A stretch of 64,000 nucleotides of DNA from Tubiluchus corallicola (taxonomy: Eukaryota > Priapulida > Priapulimorpha > Priapulimorphida > Tubiluchidae): NCBI GenBank assembly GCA_030141605.1, contig JAQGDQ010000687.1:48675-112674 (forward strand). Reading direction: 5' to 3'. This document shows positions 21,729-31,406 of the stretch, one piece after another. The translations under genes and the position numbers were made by a program. The stretch's first letter is position 1. Every line of letters starts with the position of its first letter. The notes beneath the pieces were generated by a model, which saw nothing but the letters and a program-made list of their open reading frames with translations, was not told where the DNA came from and did no database searches.

Positions 21729-24700
21729 AACCGTCTTTTAAATATTTGGTGTATGCCTACTTGTGTATTATAGAACAAACAAATTGCATTTAAATTTAAA
21801 GACAGACTTCCATACTGAGATAACTTAGTCTAATAGTTAAAATTGCTGATAATATTTGTTACTTGTGTGATTTTTATTTATATGAAGTAGACCCTCTTTT
21901 TTTCTAGCATTTTCATTGCCATTCGGGCTTTTTCCTCCGTTGGCGGCATACGATGACTGCGATCCACAGATCAGAGGTCAGAACTACTCAGCTGATCCTA
22001 CAGCTTGTAATGTATGTTTATTCTAATTTTTATAACTTCGGTTTTAGACGCTCAACATAAGTCATTTTGCCAATTATAGAACTGTTGGGCAAAAATTTAT
22101 TTCATCTTTAAGATATGCGTCAAACGCCAAATATAAGAGGTTTGAACAGTAGCATTGCTCAAGATAAACCACTAATTTATCGCATGGGAGGTTACAGCCG
22201 TTTTACATCGAAATCACCACCTTAGCAAGTTTGTTTGCATACTTGCTGTGAAAGTATTGATTCGAACTATTGGCTGAGATTAAGATCCTGGATTAGGAAT
22301 GATATCAATGTCACCATCTTGAACTTAAGTGGGCAAATAGAAAATCAGGCAGTGTCAGTCGATTCAGAATTCGTTCTAGTATATTCCGGTAAACTAGAGT
22401 TTTAGATGATCCATTGTGATTACTGGCTTTTCTCGAAAATGATGTTATCGCCGCCATCTTGAATTCAAAATGACAAATTGGAAATTGACTGACTCCGTCA
22501 GTGGACGCGAAATTTCTTCTAGTATGCTCTTATAAAGTTTCATGATGATCCATTCTGAACTGGCGAAGGCTTTTCTCGAAAATGAAGTTATCGCAGCCAT
22601 CTTAAATTTAATATAGCAAAAAGAAATTACGACTCTGTCAGTCAATGCGAAATTTATTCTGGTTTAAAAAGGTCCGTGACGATCCGCTGCGAATTCAATA
22701 TGGCGGTTCTAAAATTGGTGGTGCCTTAGACTTTCTTTAGAGAGAAATGTTCTGACCCACTCAATCGATGCGGAATTCGTTCTCGTACATTCTTGTAAAG
22801 CCTCGTGACTATCTACTGTACATCTGCAGAGTCTGGTTTTACATGGCATGTCATACCTCCTTAGAAAATTTGGGTGACAGACAGCATAAAATTCTGTTTT
22901 TCAGTATTTTCGCAATTTAGAAAAAAGTAGGCTGAACGTTTACGTTTTGACAACATATGGATTATGATGAAAACCTTTTTATGTTAAATTTTTTAAAAAC
23001 TTTTTTATGTAAAAATTTCTTAACAAATCTACTTGCAAAACAGCGTGTTATGAATTGTTTATATTTATCATCAGATTTTTTCTAGTTTCTTTGCGCTAGC
23101 GGCGAGAAAAGGCAGGATCCAAAATGAGTTTTTTGCATTTTCATTTTCTAAATTCTAGCAATTTCAATATTCATATTACATCACTTATTTTGCAAGATCA
23201 AGTTTGCTTAAACAGTTTTGAAAAAATTCTGTTGACACATTGGGTGGACCTACGTTAACCAATGCTTAAATGTCTTATGTTTTCTTCTGTATACTCTTGC
23301 TGTTATGAATCTAATATAAGTATATGACAGCCATATAATTATAAGACAGTAATGTAACGTTGACATGACATTTTATGACGCGCGAAAATTTCGTCTAGGT
23401 CTATTACCGATGCGTAGCTGGGTGGCCCATGTTTGCGCTAACTTGCCCTGGAGGAACTGTTTGGACTCCGACTGTCGAAGAGTGCTTAGGAGCAGAAGTA
23501 GCTTTGAACGAAGTTTGTGGTCACTTTCCTACCGTAGTCATAGAAGCGGGAACGGGTGAACAAACAGGTACAAATAAAAACAGTGTCGAAATCACCAAAA
23601 CAGCTACATTTATCATGTTTACTTGAATCCAACAAATTTATTGTATTAAAATCGTGTTATCGTTCTAATACATGCGTTCACATATGGCTCACATGGTTGT
23701 GGATATTACACTCATTTTAAGGGCGCTGCTAACTGCCAGTAAACCGAGCCGCGAGTGATTAGTGATTTAGTACGTTGCCTGCTATATGAAATTTCTGTGC
23801 AAATATGAGAATGTGAGCAATAATAGTCTATAATAGGAATTTAATATTTTTGCCATGATAGGAAGTGGAATTGAAAATGGGGCTGGTGGCTTGCCTCCGC
23901 TTCCCCAAACGTCGGGATTTTTATGCGTCGATTCCAGTGACGGTATTAAGTATGTCGGACGAAGATTACATTGTGATGGAAAGCCGGATTGTCCAGACGG
24001 ATCGGACGAAGTTGATTGTGCTGAACCATGTGATAGAGAAAAGTTAGTGGTTACGTTATTATATGCGTTTTTCAATGCCACAGGGATTTACTCTAGAAGT
24101 GAATAATTAATGTAATAGAAACTTTGGCTGAATTTCAATAAACCGGAGAGCCTTTTGCCATGCCGTTGATATAAGCAGAATGCCGTGGAGACAACTGGAA
24201 AAACCGCTAGTAAACAAACAAAAACTTGCTGCAAAAAGTCTAAAAGTTAGTCAGCTAATCACTAAACAAAGAAGGCAAGTACGCTTGATAAGACAAAAGG
24301 CCTTGGTCTGGTGATTGTAGCCGTAGCCATTTCGAAGTGATGACGCGCCCCAGAATTCCTCGAAGAAAAAATCCTTGTAACATTCCTCATGGAAATAGAA
24401 CACATTGGTTTCTATGGCGCATTTGACAACGACGCCTCATGCAATTCCTCGTGAGGAATTTTGACGCCATCTAGAAGCTATGCGTCCTCCTCACGAGAAA
24501 ATTGCCTGCATGGTAGAAACACTGCATGTTCCATTTTCGCGAGAATTCCTCGCGGTATTTACACAAAAAGTGAACAAGTCAGTTACTTCTTGTTCACCGA
24601 AGAACAATTAAATTAATTGAGAATAAAATTTTAGATTTAATATCGTTTTTAAACATACAGACGCTTTATGTTTTATTAATGCAATAGTGATGGGTACGAT

Positions 24701-27700
24701 CGTGAAAGAGAAAATAACGCACTCATTTTATATACATATATTTTCAGCTTTTGAAGTGGTTAGCAGAACTTTAAAAAATACGTCTGACATTACATCGGCT
24801 AACATTTTTAATTGTACGTTGTATATGAGACTATAACTTAATTTAAACATGATTACACAAAATATCAAATTTCATAGTTAGAGACTTAGTGGGTCAACGC
24901 AGTCTCTGAAGTTTACATCTTTTTTTGTAATCGAGTCTTGCCGTAATAACTCGATGACTAGTGTCATTCTAGTGCAACTATAAAAAATTCTCCCGATCGT
25001 CTCTCAAATGCCTATACAAGGCTACAACAACATCAAGGTGCTTTCTTGTTTCGTTGACTGGGAGCACCTAATAATTGCTTTAGTTAATACTATCGTATTC
25101 ATGGTAAGCACTTTGTAAAAACATGACGTCGTCTTCACTATTCATGGTAATGAATAATAGCTACAAGCCTGCAAGTCACAAAGTAGGTGCAGCTAACTAG
25201 ACGCGTGTAAAAACCATGCAGTTTCACTGTGAAATGAACTTTCTTGCTGCATGGGGGAATTTTGAGAAAAAATCGGAAATTTTCTGATTTTCTGACAGAA
25301 TTCTGTGCGTCTTTTTGCGTTGCGTCCTCACTGTAAAATGAGCCTTAGATCACTGTATTGCAATCTGCTATTATTCTTTATGACTGAACTCTTCGTAAGT
25401 TTTAAAAGTAGAGCGATTTTTCTTACTTGATTGCATGCTGGATAGGTGCATGTGCGCTTGTATTTTTAAAACGCTATTAAAAACACTAGACACAAGTAAG
25501 CTACGTTGGCGGGGCCTAAAATATGTTTCTAAATCAGTGATCACATATAAATCTTGGCCAAACCAAACATTTTTGCATGTACTGGTAGCTTAGGACTAGA
25601 AGACACCGCCAATGTGTTGACCTTCGGTACACATGATTTTGCGATTAAGACCGAACAGGCGACGTAACTCCTTTGCTTAGGATAAGGTCATATTTGGTAA
25701 CAGGGTTGACCCGATTGGAATGGATTTTTATTAAGTATATTTAAATCACTAGGCTAAAGTAAGGCACCTGGCTGCGACCAAAATGTAATATTGCGACTTT
25801 ATCGCTTACATATCTTAGTCAAGCCGCAATATTTTTATCCGAGAGCTATGAAAACATTGACCTGATTTTTCATCATTTCTTTATGTTAGGATACAATTTT
25901 TCCATTTCGTAATTAGAGTCACGAAACTTCCAGGGACGACAGCTAGAATAGGAACTCAGATAATAGTGGGGTTAAAAAGCTGGTATTGTTAAAAGACTCG
26001 CCATAGGAGCCAAATGTGGAAATTAGGGCATCTACTTCTAATTCACGTTAACTCGCTAACTCGACACATGAAATTCGCAAGGTAGACACCTGAGAAAGGG
26101 GCTTTGAAACTGGTGTGGTGAGCGGTGACCTCTGTCCAAGGATAAAGGACATTGGACATCAGTCAGATTTTCGATTGCCATTCAAGGTTTTGAGTAATTT
26201 CTTTCGATAAGTGTTTAAGTATTGTGAGGTAGATGTACACCTGGAGTTTTAAAAAACTGTGACTTTTAAAATAGGAGCCAAAATGCATAGCAATGAACTT
26301 TTCTAAAACTATAGTTGTAAAGTCACTAAAGTGTAACTGGAGCCACTAAAGTTGCAGGATAAACGTCTGGAGTAGGGACTCGGGCAAACGATCTGATAAA
26401 AATAAAAAATAAAAGAAATTACGGTTGTTTATTAGTCCGAGACAATCATGTGAAAGTTAGGGCAAACAGATTTGTCCCTCAAGTCGTAACATTAAATAAC
26501 TCCAAAATTATACTACGCAAAGTCACGAAATTTCAAATTAGTCACAAGCATGGTGCACATTGGTTGGTCAGGGTTGATCGTAATATCATGTGGTGATCTT
26601 TGGCCTCGAAATGCTCAATTTTGGTCAGTGTAACTCCTACGTTTTGTAGTTATATAATCGAGCTAGCACATAAAGCTAGAACCTAGCCAATCCTCCCGAT
26701 ATTGCTATATTACAAGTACTGGTAGTATTACGTCATGATAGTTTAATAGATTTGCATTAAATTAAACTTGGTGGTGCAAATTTGTTTGTACGGTATCCCC
26801 CTAAGGTTTGAAATTGTGAATCATCGTAATAGCAGTTGTAATTACAAACTTGGTAGTTATGATAGGTACAGTGATAACTTTTGCTTTGTTAACATGTGTG
26901 ATACTACCAAATCAATCACATGAGCAATTTTGATCATCAACGCCGGAGACAATTTTCTGGTTTGTATCCCGTTCACTTTGTATGGTACCAAAAAGTTTGC
27001 CATCCCGAGAGCCGAATATTTCATTTACAAAAGTTAATCGAATTTTTACCATTGTGAAATGTGAATATTATTGCGCGTGTGTACTGTGTACCCCGTCGTT
27101 TCAGTGCCTAGTTAACCAGCGCGGCTGATCAGAAGCGCCATCTTTTTGTGAATTAATGAATTAGTCTCTCACTTGTTTGCCAGAAAGTGGATTTTAGATT
27201 TTTCGATAAATTGTATCAGCTAATTAGACCGTTAGTAAATCATATTAATCAATCAGTTATTTTGTCGGTCAGGCAGTCAGTTGGTCAGTAAATTAACCAG
27301 TCACTTTAATTAGTAAGGCATTGAAATGGTAAGCTGATCATTGATATTTAATGAGTGGATGACGCTGTGTCAGTCAACCTCCTAGACTAATTAGTTAGTT
27401 AGTCACCGATCACTGGTTTATTCAGACACATCAACAAGTCAAACAACCAATTGTGTCAATCCACTACATGTAATTAGTCAGTAAGCCAGAGCAGTCTGGG
27501 GCATTGGGCCCAGGACGTCACGATTTTAGGGGTCCATGCGGCTATATTATATATGAAAAGTCTTTTCAGTGGCTATATGAATAAGTGTAAATAATTCTAG
27601 ACACTCTACAGAGCAGGTTTAGTGTACTCGGTGATTAACAAAAGAATATCGACAGTGGAATTAAATATATTGTCCAAAAAACACTTTGTGTGGGGATTTA

Positions 27701-28034
27701 GTATTGGTTCAAATTCTTCATGTGATTGATAGCAAGCTAATGTAATAAGCATTAATTCGAGCGATCTGATTTTTTTACGTATAAAGGCATAGTGATGTAA
27801 GCTGATGTCTTGAACATTTGATGTAGAATTCAAGCTAAAAACGCTGTACCGTGTAGCAAGTAGTTTAGCAACAAGGTACATCTAGCACACTAATTTGTTT
27901 CTTTCATTGGGCCAAAAACACTAATAATTCTTAATCGTAGTAAATTAATCGCCTATTCCGTACATTTCAGATGTGTTTTGCCAGACTGCAAGTGTTCTGA
28001 TTCAATTCCACCTATGTTGCCAGATGCAGCTTAA
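21590..28034 (+). CDS. Secreted CBM14-LDLa protein, chitin-deacetylase-like N-terminus, no catalytic domain
   Basis: Exons 21590-21629, 21908-22011, 23399-23567, 23862-24042 and 27971-28034 join in frame (phases 1, 0, 1, 2) to 185 aa. Residues 1 to about 27 are a signal peptide. Cys31, 47, 53, 64, 77 and 88 have the spacing of a chitin-binding type 2 (peritrophin-A/CBM14) domain, with aromatic Tyr50, Tyr51 and Trp57. A Gly/Pro linker follows. Residues 124-157 are an LDL-receptor class A module with CDG...DC...DGSDE. Then comes EPCDREK joined to CVLPDCKCS. CBM14, LDLa and then C-x-LP-x-C-x-CS is the order found before the deacetylase domain in insect-type chitin deacetylases (CDA1/2). Here a TAA follows 12 residues after CKCS, and no deacetylase motif is visible before the next gene. 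Likely extracellular and chitin- or glycan-binding. Exons 1-4 are firm, exon 5 is likely. It could be a truncated paralogue or a decaying gene. Confidence 0.75.
21695..21729. repeat. (TG)n(AG)n microsatellite in intron 1 of the CBM14-LDLa gene
   Basis: About 12 TG units pass directly into about six GA units. Confidence 0.95.
21908..22011 (+). CDS. CBM14-LDLa gene exon 2 (first half of CBM14)
   Basis: Acceptor with a long T tract and CTAG. Contains CBM14 cysteines 1 and 2 and an NYS sequon, ending phase 0 at donor GTATGT. Confidence 0.78.
22300..22830 (+). repeat. Dispersed repeat, second copy of the 6740-7130 family
   Basis: Units starting TCGAAAATGATGTTATCGCC (22434) and TCGAAAATGAAGTTATCGC (22577) are about 143 bases apart. 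CCATCTTGAATTCAAAATG, GATTCAGAATTCGTTCTAGT and CATGATGATCCATTC recur. Lies in intron 2 of the CBM14-LDLa gene. Confidence 0.8.
23399..23567 (+). CDS. CBM14-LDLa gene exon 3 (second half of CBM14)
   Basis: Begins VYYRCVAGW and carries CPGGTVWTP...C...C, the typical CBM14 C-terminal half. Ends phase 1 at GTACAA. The overlapping +1 frame at 23365-23559 is a shadow. Confidence 0.85.
23862..24106 (+). CDS. CBM14-LDLa gene exon 4 (LDLa), possible alternative terminal exon
   Basis: Holds the LDLa module GFLC...RLHCDGKPDCPDGSDEVDC. Splicing at GTTAGT after 24042 leads to exon 5. Without that splice the frame continues LVVTLLYAFFNATG to TAA at 24104-24106, with AATAAA 31 bases further on. The two forms are the same length (185 aa) by coincidence. 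Confidence 0.85.
24137..24142 (+). terminator. Poly(A) signal AATAAA after exon 4 read-through stop
   Basis: Canonical hexamer 31 bases downstream of the TAA at 24106, well placed for a short transcript ending in intron 4. Confidence 0.5.
24338..24560. repeat. Cluster of AATTCCTCG palindromic motifs
   Basis: AATTCCTCG or its complement recurs in AGAATTCCTCGAAG (24352), the near-palindrome AATTCCTCGTGAGGAATT (about 24440-24457), CCTCACGAGAAAATT (about 24489) and CGCGAGAATTCCTCGCGG (about 24538). Probably part of an unidentified mobile element; no ends were found. Confidence 0.5.
24561..27220. other. Intron 4 of the CBM14-LDLa gene; one degenerate duplication
   Basis: No exon or RNA gene seen. 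Segments at about 25478-25622 and 25738-25862 look like two diverged copies of one unit (AAACACTAGACACAAGTAAG against AATCACTAGGCTAAAGTAAG; both end ...ATTGACC or ...GTTGACC). Confidence 0.45.
27225..27490. repeat. Degenerate GTCAGT/TTAGTCAG repeat
   Basis: Irregular repetition of tetranucleotide-like GTCA, CAGTCAGTTGGTCAGT and TTAGTTAGTTAGTCA units with several offsets. A similar GACT-type region lies at 50640-51030. Confidence 0.6.
27971..28034 (+). CDS. CBM14-LDLa gene exon 5 (CVLPDCKCS segment)
   Basis: Acceptor CCGTACATTTCAG. The exon completes a Lys codon and reads CVLPDCKCSDSIPPMLPDAA then TAA. Chitin deacetylases have C-x-LP-x-CFCS-x-D-G-x-x-IPGG at this place, so Cys, Leu, Pro, Cys, Cys and Ser match, while the Phe is Lys. 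No donor GT precedes the stop at a convincing site. Confidence 0.6.
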
Positions 28035-29169
28035 AAAGGTGCTGAGGCCTGAAAATTTCTCTTAACATCTGGTGTGGACTCTATTAATAGATCAACGTGA
28101 AACTAATATAAACAAATTACAAACGGCCGAAAATTGTTAGCGGATTTATTACTTGTTTGTTTAAATTTACAAGCAGGTCTGTTCTAATCTGCATAACTTA
28201 GTTTGCAATAACTTAATAGCTTATCTTCAGATCTAGCACAGTAAAGCGTAGTACTTATGCTAACCACGTTTCTCTGTTTAAAAAAGTTTACCTGTTAATT
28301 TTCTCCGATTGTAAAACTAGTTATATGGCTTTGAAAGCAATATGCAGTTTTATAATGTGTATTTATATTCTAGAAACGCACTAACGGGTTGTAAGTATAA
28401 AGTTCATTTGATTCGGAACGCATAGAATGACGTAAGGAAATATCTTGAAACTACCAAACAACCATAGATGCTGAATGCTATTAAAGCCTGCCAACTGTAA
28501 AATAATCAGTTTATCGTTTATTAAGTAGCAATTGTAGCAGATCACATTAAAACGAAACAATGTAATTATGACAGGTGCCACATAACAATAATAATTATAT
28601 ATCGTAGTGACACTCTAGGAATGTAAATTTTTAGCCATCAATAGCTTCTTGTCTAGACTCTAGATATACCTGTACACATGGAAATTAGTGATATTAAATA
28701 AAAAAGTAAAACAATACACGAAAATGCTTGTGTCTTTTGTTGTAAATAATTGCACATATTTTACCACCTTCATGCTTTAATAGAGGGTTGTCATCAATAC
28801 AAAAGTGGTTTACGTACAAAAATGCCCTCAAATAAATGTTGGTATTTCAAGTAACTTTGTAAATGTGCAAAACAAAAGTATAGTGATAGCAGAACAGTAA
28901 TAACCACAGAGAGTCAACATAAAAACCAAACTGAAATATTTGTACATGTGTACAATACCTATGATTAAGCCCTAATTTATAATAGAATCAATGTATTGGG
29001 ATAACATTATTATGGTGGGAAAACCTAATTTTGATTCACATCCAAATTCTAAAGTTTTGTTATTATAAAGACTTGCTTTGTAATGTAATTAGAAAAACAT
29101 ATAATTTGCTCTGTCAAAACTGTTAATGTTAATACCTAATACACCTAAAGAAAAAACTGGGATATATAT

Positions 29170-29210
<41 letters not shown>

Positions 29211-30366
29211 AAAACATAAGCCTGAAACATATTAGAGAAAATGACGACACAAAAAATTGGTAGCCTTGATAGCATTACACGACAAAAGGCACACTGTTGA
29301 ATATACTTCATTAACACTCTTCACTGAAATTTTTCAAATTAAATTTCGGATGTGAAGGCATTGTAGGGTATGTTATACGATCCCAACACATTGCATTTTC
29401 GTATTCATAGCTGTTGTATCTATATTTTTTCTGATGACTGCTTTTGTGGTTATTGTTATTCTTATCATAGTGCTTTTGTTCAGCACACTTGTTGGAAGTT
29501 TCAACATTTCAATACATTCACTGCCTAATGATAGCTATCAAGTTGCTGAAATTCTGCCTTTTGCAAACAGAGGTTTATTCACCTCGGATTATTTATTAAA
29601 ACGTTATAGGTATTTTCGTAATTATAAATTCATTGGCTTGAAAAAGATAGCCCTTTTTACCAAATTATGTACATTTGTATTAACCTTTATGGTTTTCTTT
29701 AGACCTGTGACTACTTGTTCATCAATATGCAATTTTAATTTAAAATTTCCTAAAGTTTGTAGGCAGACCTGCTCTCCTTTTCGCAACTTGCTTACCAAAA
29801 TGATATAAAAAGTAAAATTGTAGTTTAAAACCTAAACAACATAACTAACAATTTAACAATAATGCAAATGCTTTTTCTAGTTCTAATTAAGCAACTATTT
29901 TTGTATGTACGGTTAATACTAAAAAAGACTGAATGAGAGTTACATGCAGAAAGCAACTGCTTCAATATTCTGGTTGATATTGTTCAACACTACTGTAAAA
30001 GTTACTGAAAATGGGAAATTATTTTTTGTAATGAAGCATCCAATAAATTGTATTGAAGCAGCAACCATACCAGCTAAAAAGTTAAAAAAGTTAATGATGG
30101 TATATGATTGAGCAAAATTTCAAAAGCAAACATAAAATTTCATGGTGGACAATTGTTTCTGAAAGTTAAATGCACACCTTATTATGTAATTTACATGCGA
30201 GTATGTGATAAGCTTTCGTCTTAGGTGTAAGGTGTAACGTAGCAAACATAGACATAAGGGTAAAAAGCCTCAGTTTCCATAGCTAAAATCGAATATGCTA
30301 AGATCAATGTTTCAGAAAACACAACAGTTATGACAACAGCCTTTATACGTCAGTTATTCGAAAGTA
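28035..30366. other. Intergenic DNA between convergent genes
   Basis: Contains an AATAAA at about 28697 that could end the long form of the CBM14-LDLa transcript, and a (TA)n tract. The 124-codon + frame at 29434-29808 is hydrophobic and AT-driven, with no splice or family support; I do not call it. No deacetylase motif was found here on the + strand. Confidence 0.5.
29161..29211. repeat. (TA)n/(CA) microsatellite
   Basis: Alternating TA with an ACACAC interruption near its left end. Confidence 0.95.
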
Positions 30367-30372
30367 TTTATT
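30367..30372 (-). terminator. Candidate poly(A) signal of the mGluR gene
   Basis: TTTATT on the + strand, i.e. AATAAA on the minus strand, 167 bases beyond the receptor stop codon. Confidence 0.45.
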
Positions 30373-30538
30373 CAAATTACACAACCTAGAGTTAGTTTAC
30401 CCTTGTCCTAACAAATGTCTAAAGCAACAAATCACTGTTTGTAAGTTGTATCACAGCGAATGGGAGTATTCAAAGTTCCTGTGGGAACACTAACAGGCAA
30501 AATTAACAATCAACACACTAAGTTTAATAAACAGTTTG

Positions 30539-31406
30539 TCATACATCACTAGTTGCTACATGGTCCAAATCAACTGCAATACCACTTTCTCTCAAAGCTA
30601 TTTGAAATCTTTCGATACTGTCACTTGTAGCTGATGGTGGTACGGGCGGATTTTCGATTTGAGCATCATCAATTTGCTTATCACTATTTCCGGTAATTTT
30701 TGGTAATGAAGATCTGCGATCCCCAGATGATGTTGATGCTCCTGCAGTTATGGGTTGCACAGGAAGAGGTGACCTCCATCCATTTGGAGCACTTGTGCTA
30801 CTAACAATAGGACATTGAGGCTTTGGTGTAAAGTCAATCAAGTGTGGTTCTTCACTGATAACTAAAGGTTCCTGAAGTTCTTCACCTGTTAGCAAGTCTT
30901 CGTCACTTGAAGAATGTTCACGTGCATCTGTGTCATGAGATATTAAGCTTTTTGTCAAACCAACTGGTAACAACAGTGTATGCTCGAGAGCTGAGTCTAA
31001 ACTTGGTTTTATGGGTTCCTCTTTTCGTTTTTCACTCGTAAGTTCAGAATTTTCAAACATCACAGGCTTCTGTATTTCTAGAAGTGGAGAAATATCACTT
31101 GGTTCATCTGGTGACAAGTCAGCCCCATCACATATGTCATCATTCATAGACTCATTAGCATTTACATACTTTTTAGCACCATTTTGGTTGTCTTTAACCA
31201 AAAGTTTTGGCAAAGAATTGTCAAGCTGAAAAGGCTTCTGTCCATTATATGCACCTTTATTTTGATTACCGACATTTCGTCGTCGAAGTCCTGGAATTAG
31301 AGCTTCCAGTAGTTCGTCAGAGGTCTGGGAAGAGATGTCTTTCATAATAGGTCTTTCTTTTCCTGTTTCAATGCTGTTATGATTGACTGCTTTTTGTAAT
31401 ACTTCC
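30539..31406 (-). CDS. mGluR exon J (terminal; acidic Ser-rich tail, PDZ-ligand end)
   Basis: A 289-residue disordered tail, rich in Ser, Asp, Glu and Pro, ending A-T-S-D-V. The last three residues fit a class I PDZ ligand (S/T-x-hydrophobic), as at the ends of mGluR1a/5. I see no P-P-x-x-F Homer site. Acceptor TTTTCTCGTAG after a T tract. The antisense frame 31011-31229 is a shadow. Confidence 0.85.

Noticed and set aside
23365-23559. + frame beginning MTFYDARKF
   Set aside because: Starts in intron sequence and runs out of frame with the CBM14 cysteine pattern.
29434-29808. 124-codon + frame, hydrophobic start
   Set aside because: AT-rich, no known motif, no splice partner, lies between two convergent genes.
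30996-31229. + strand frame opposite the mGluR tail
   Set aside because: Antisense shadow of a supported terminal exon.
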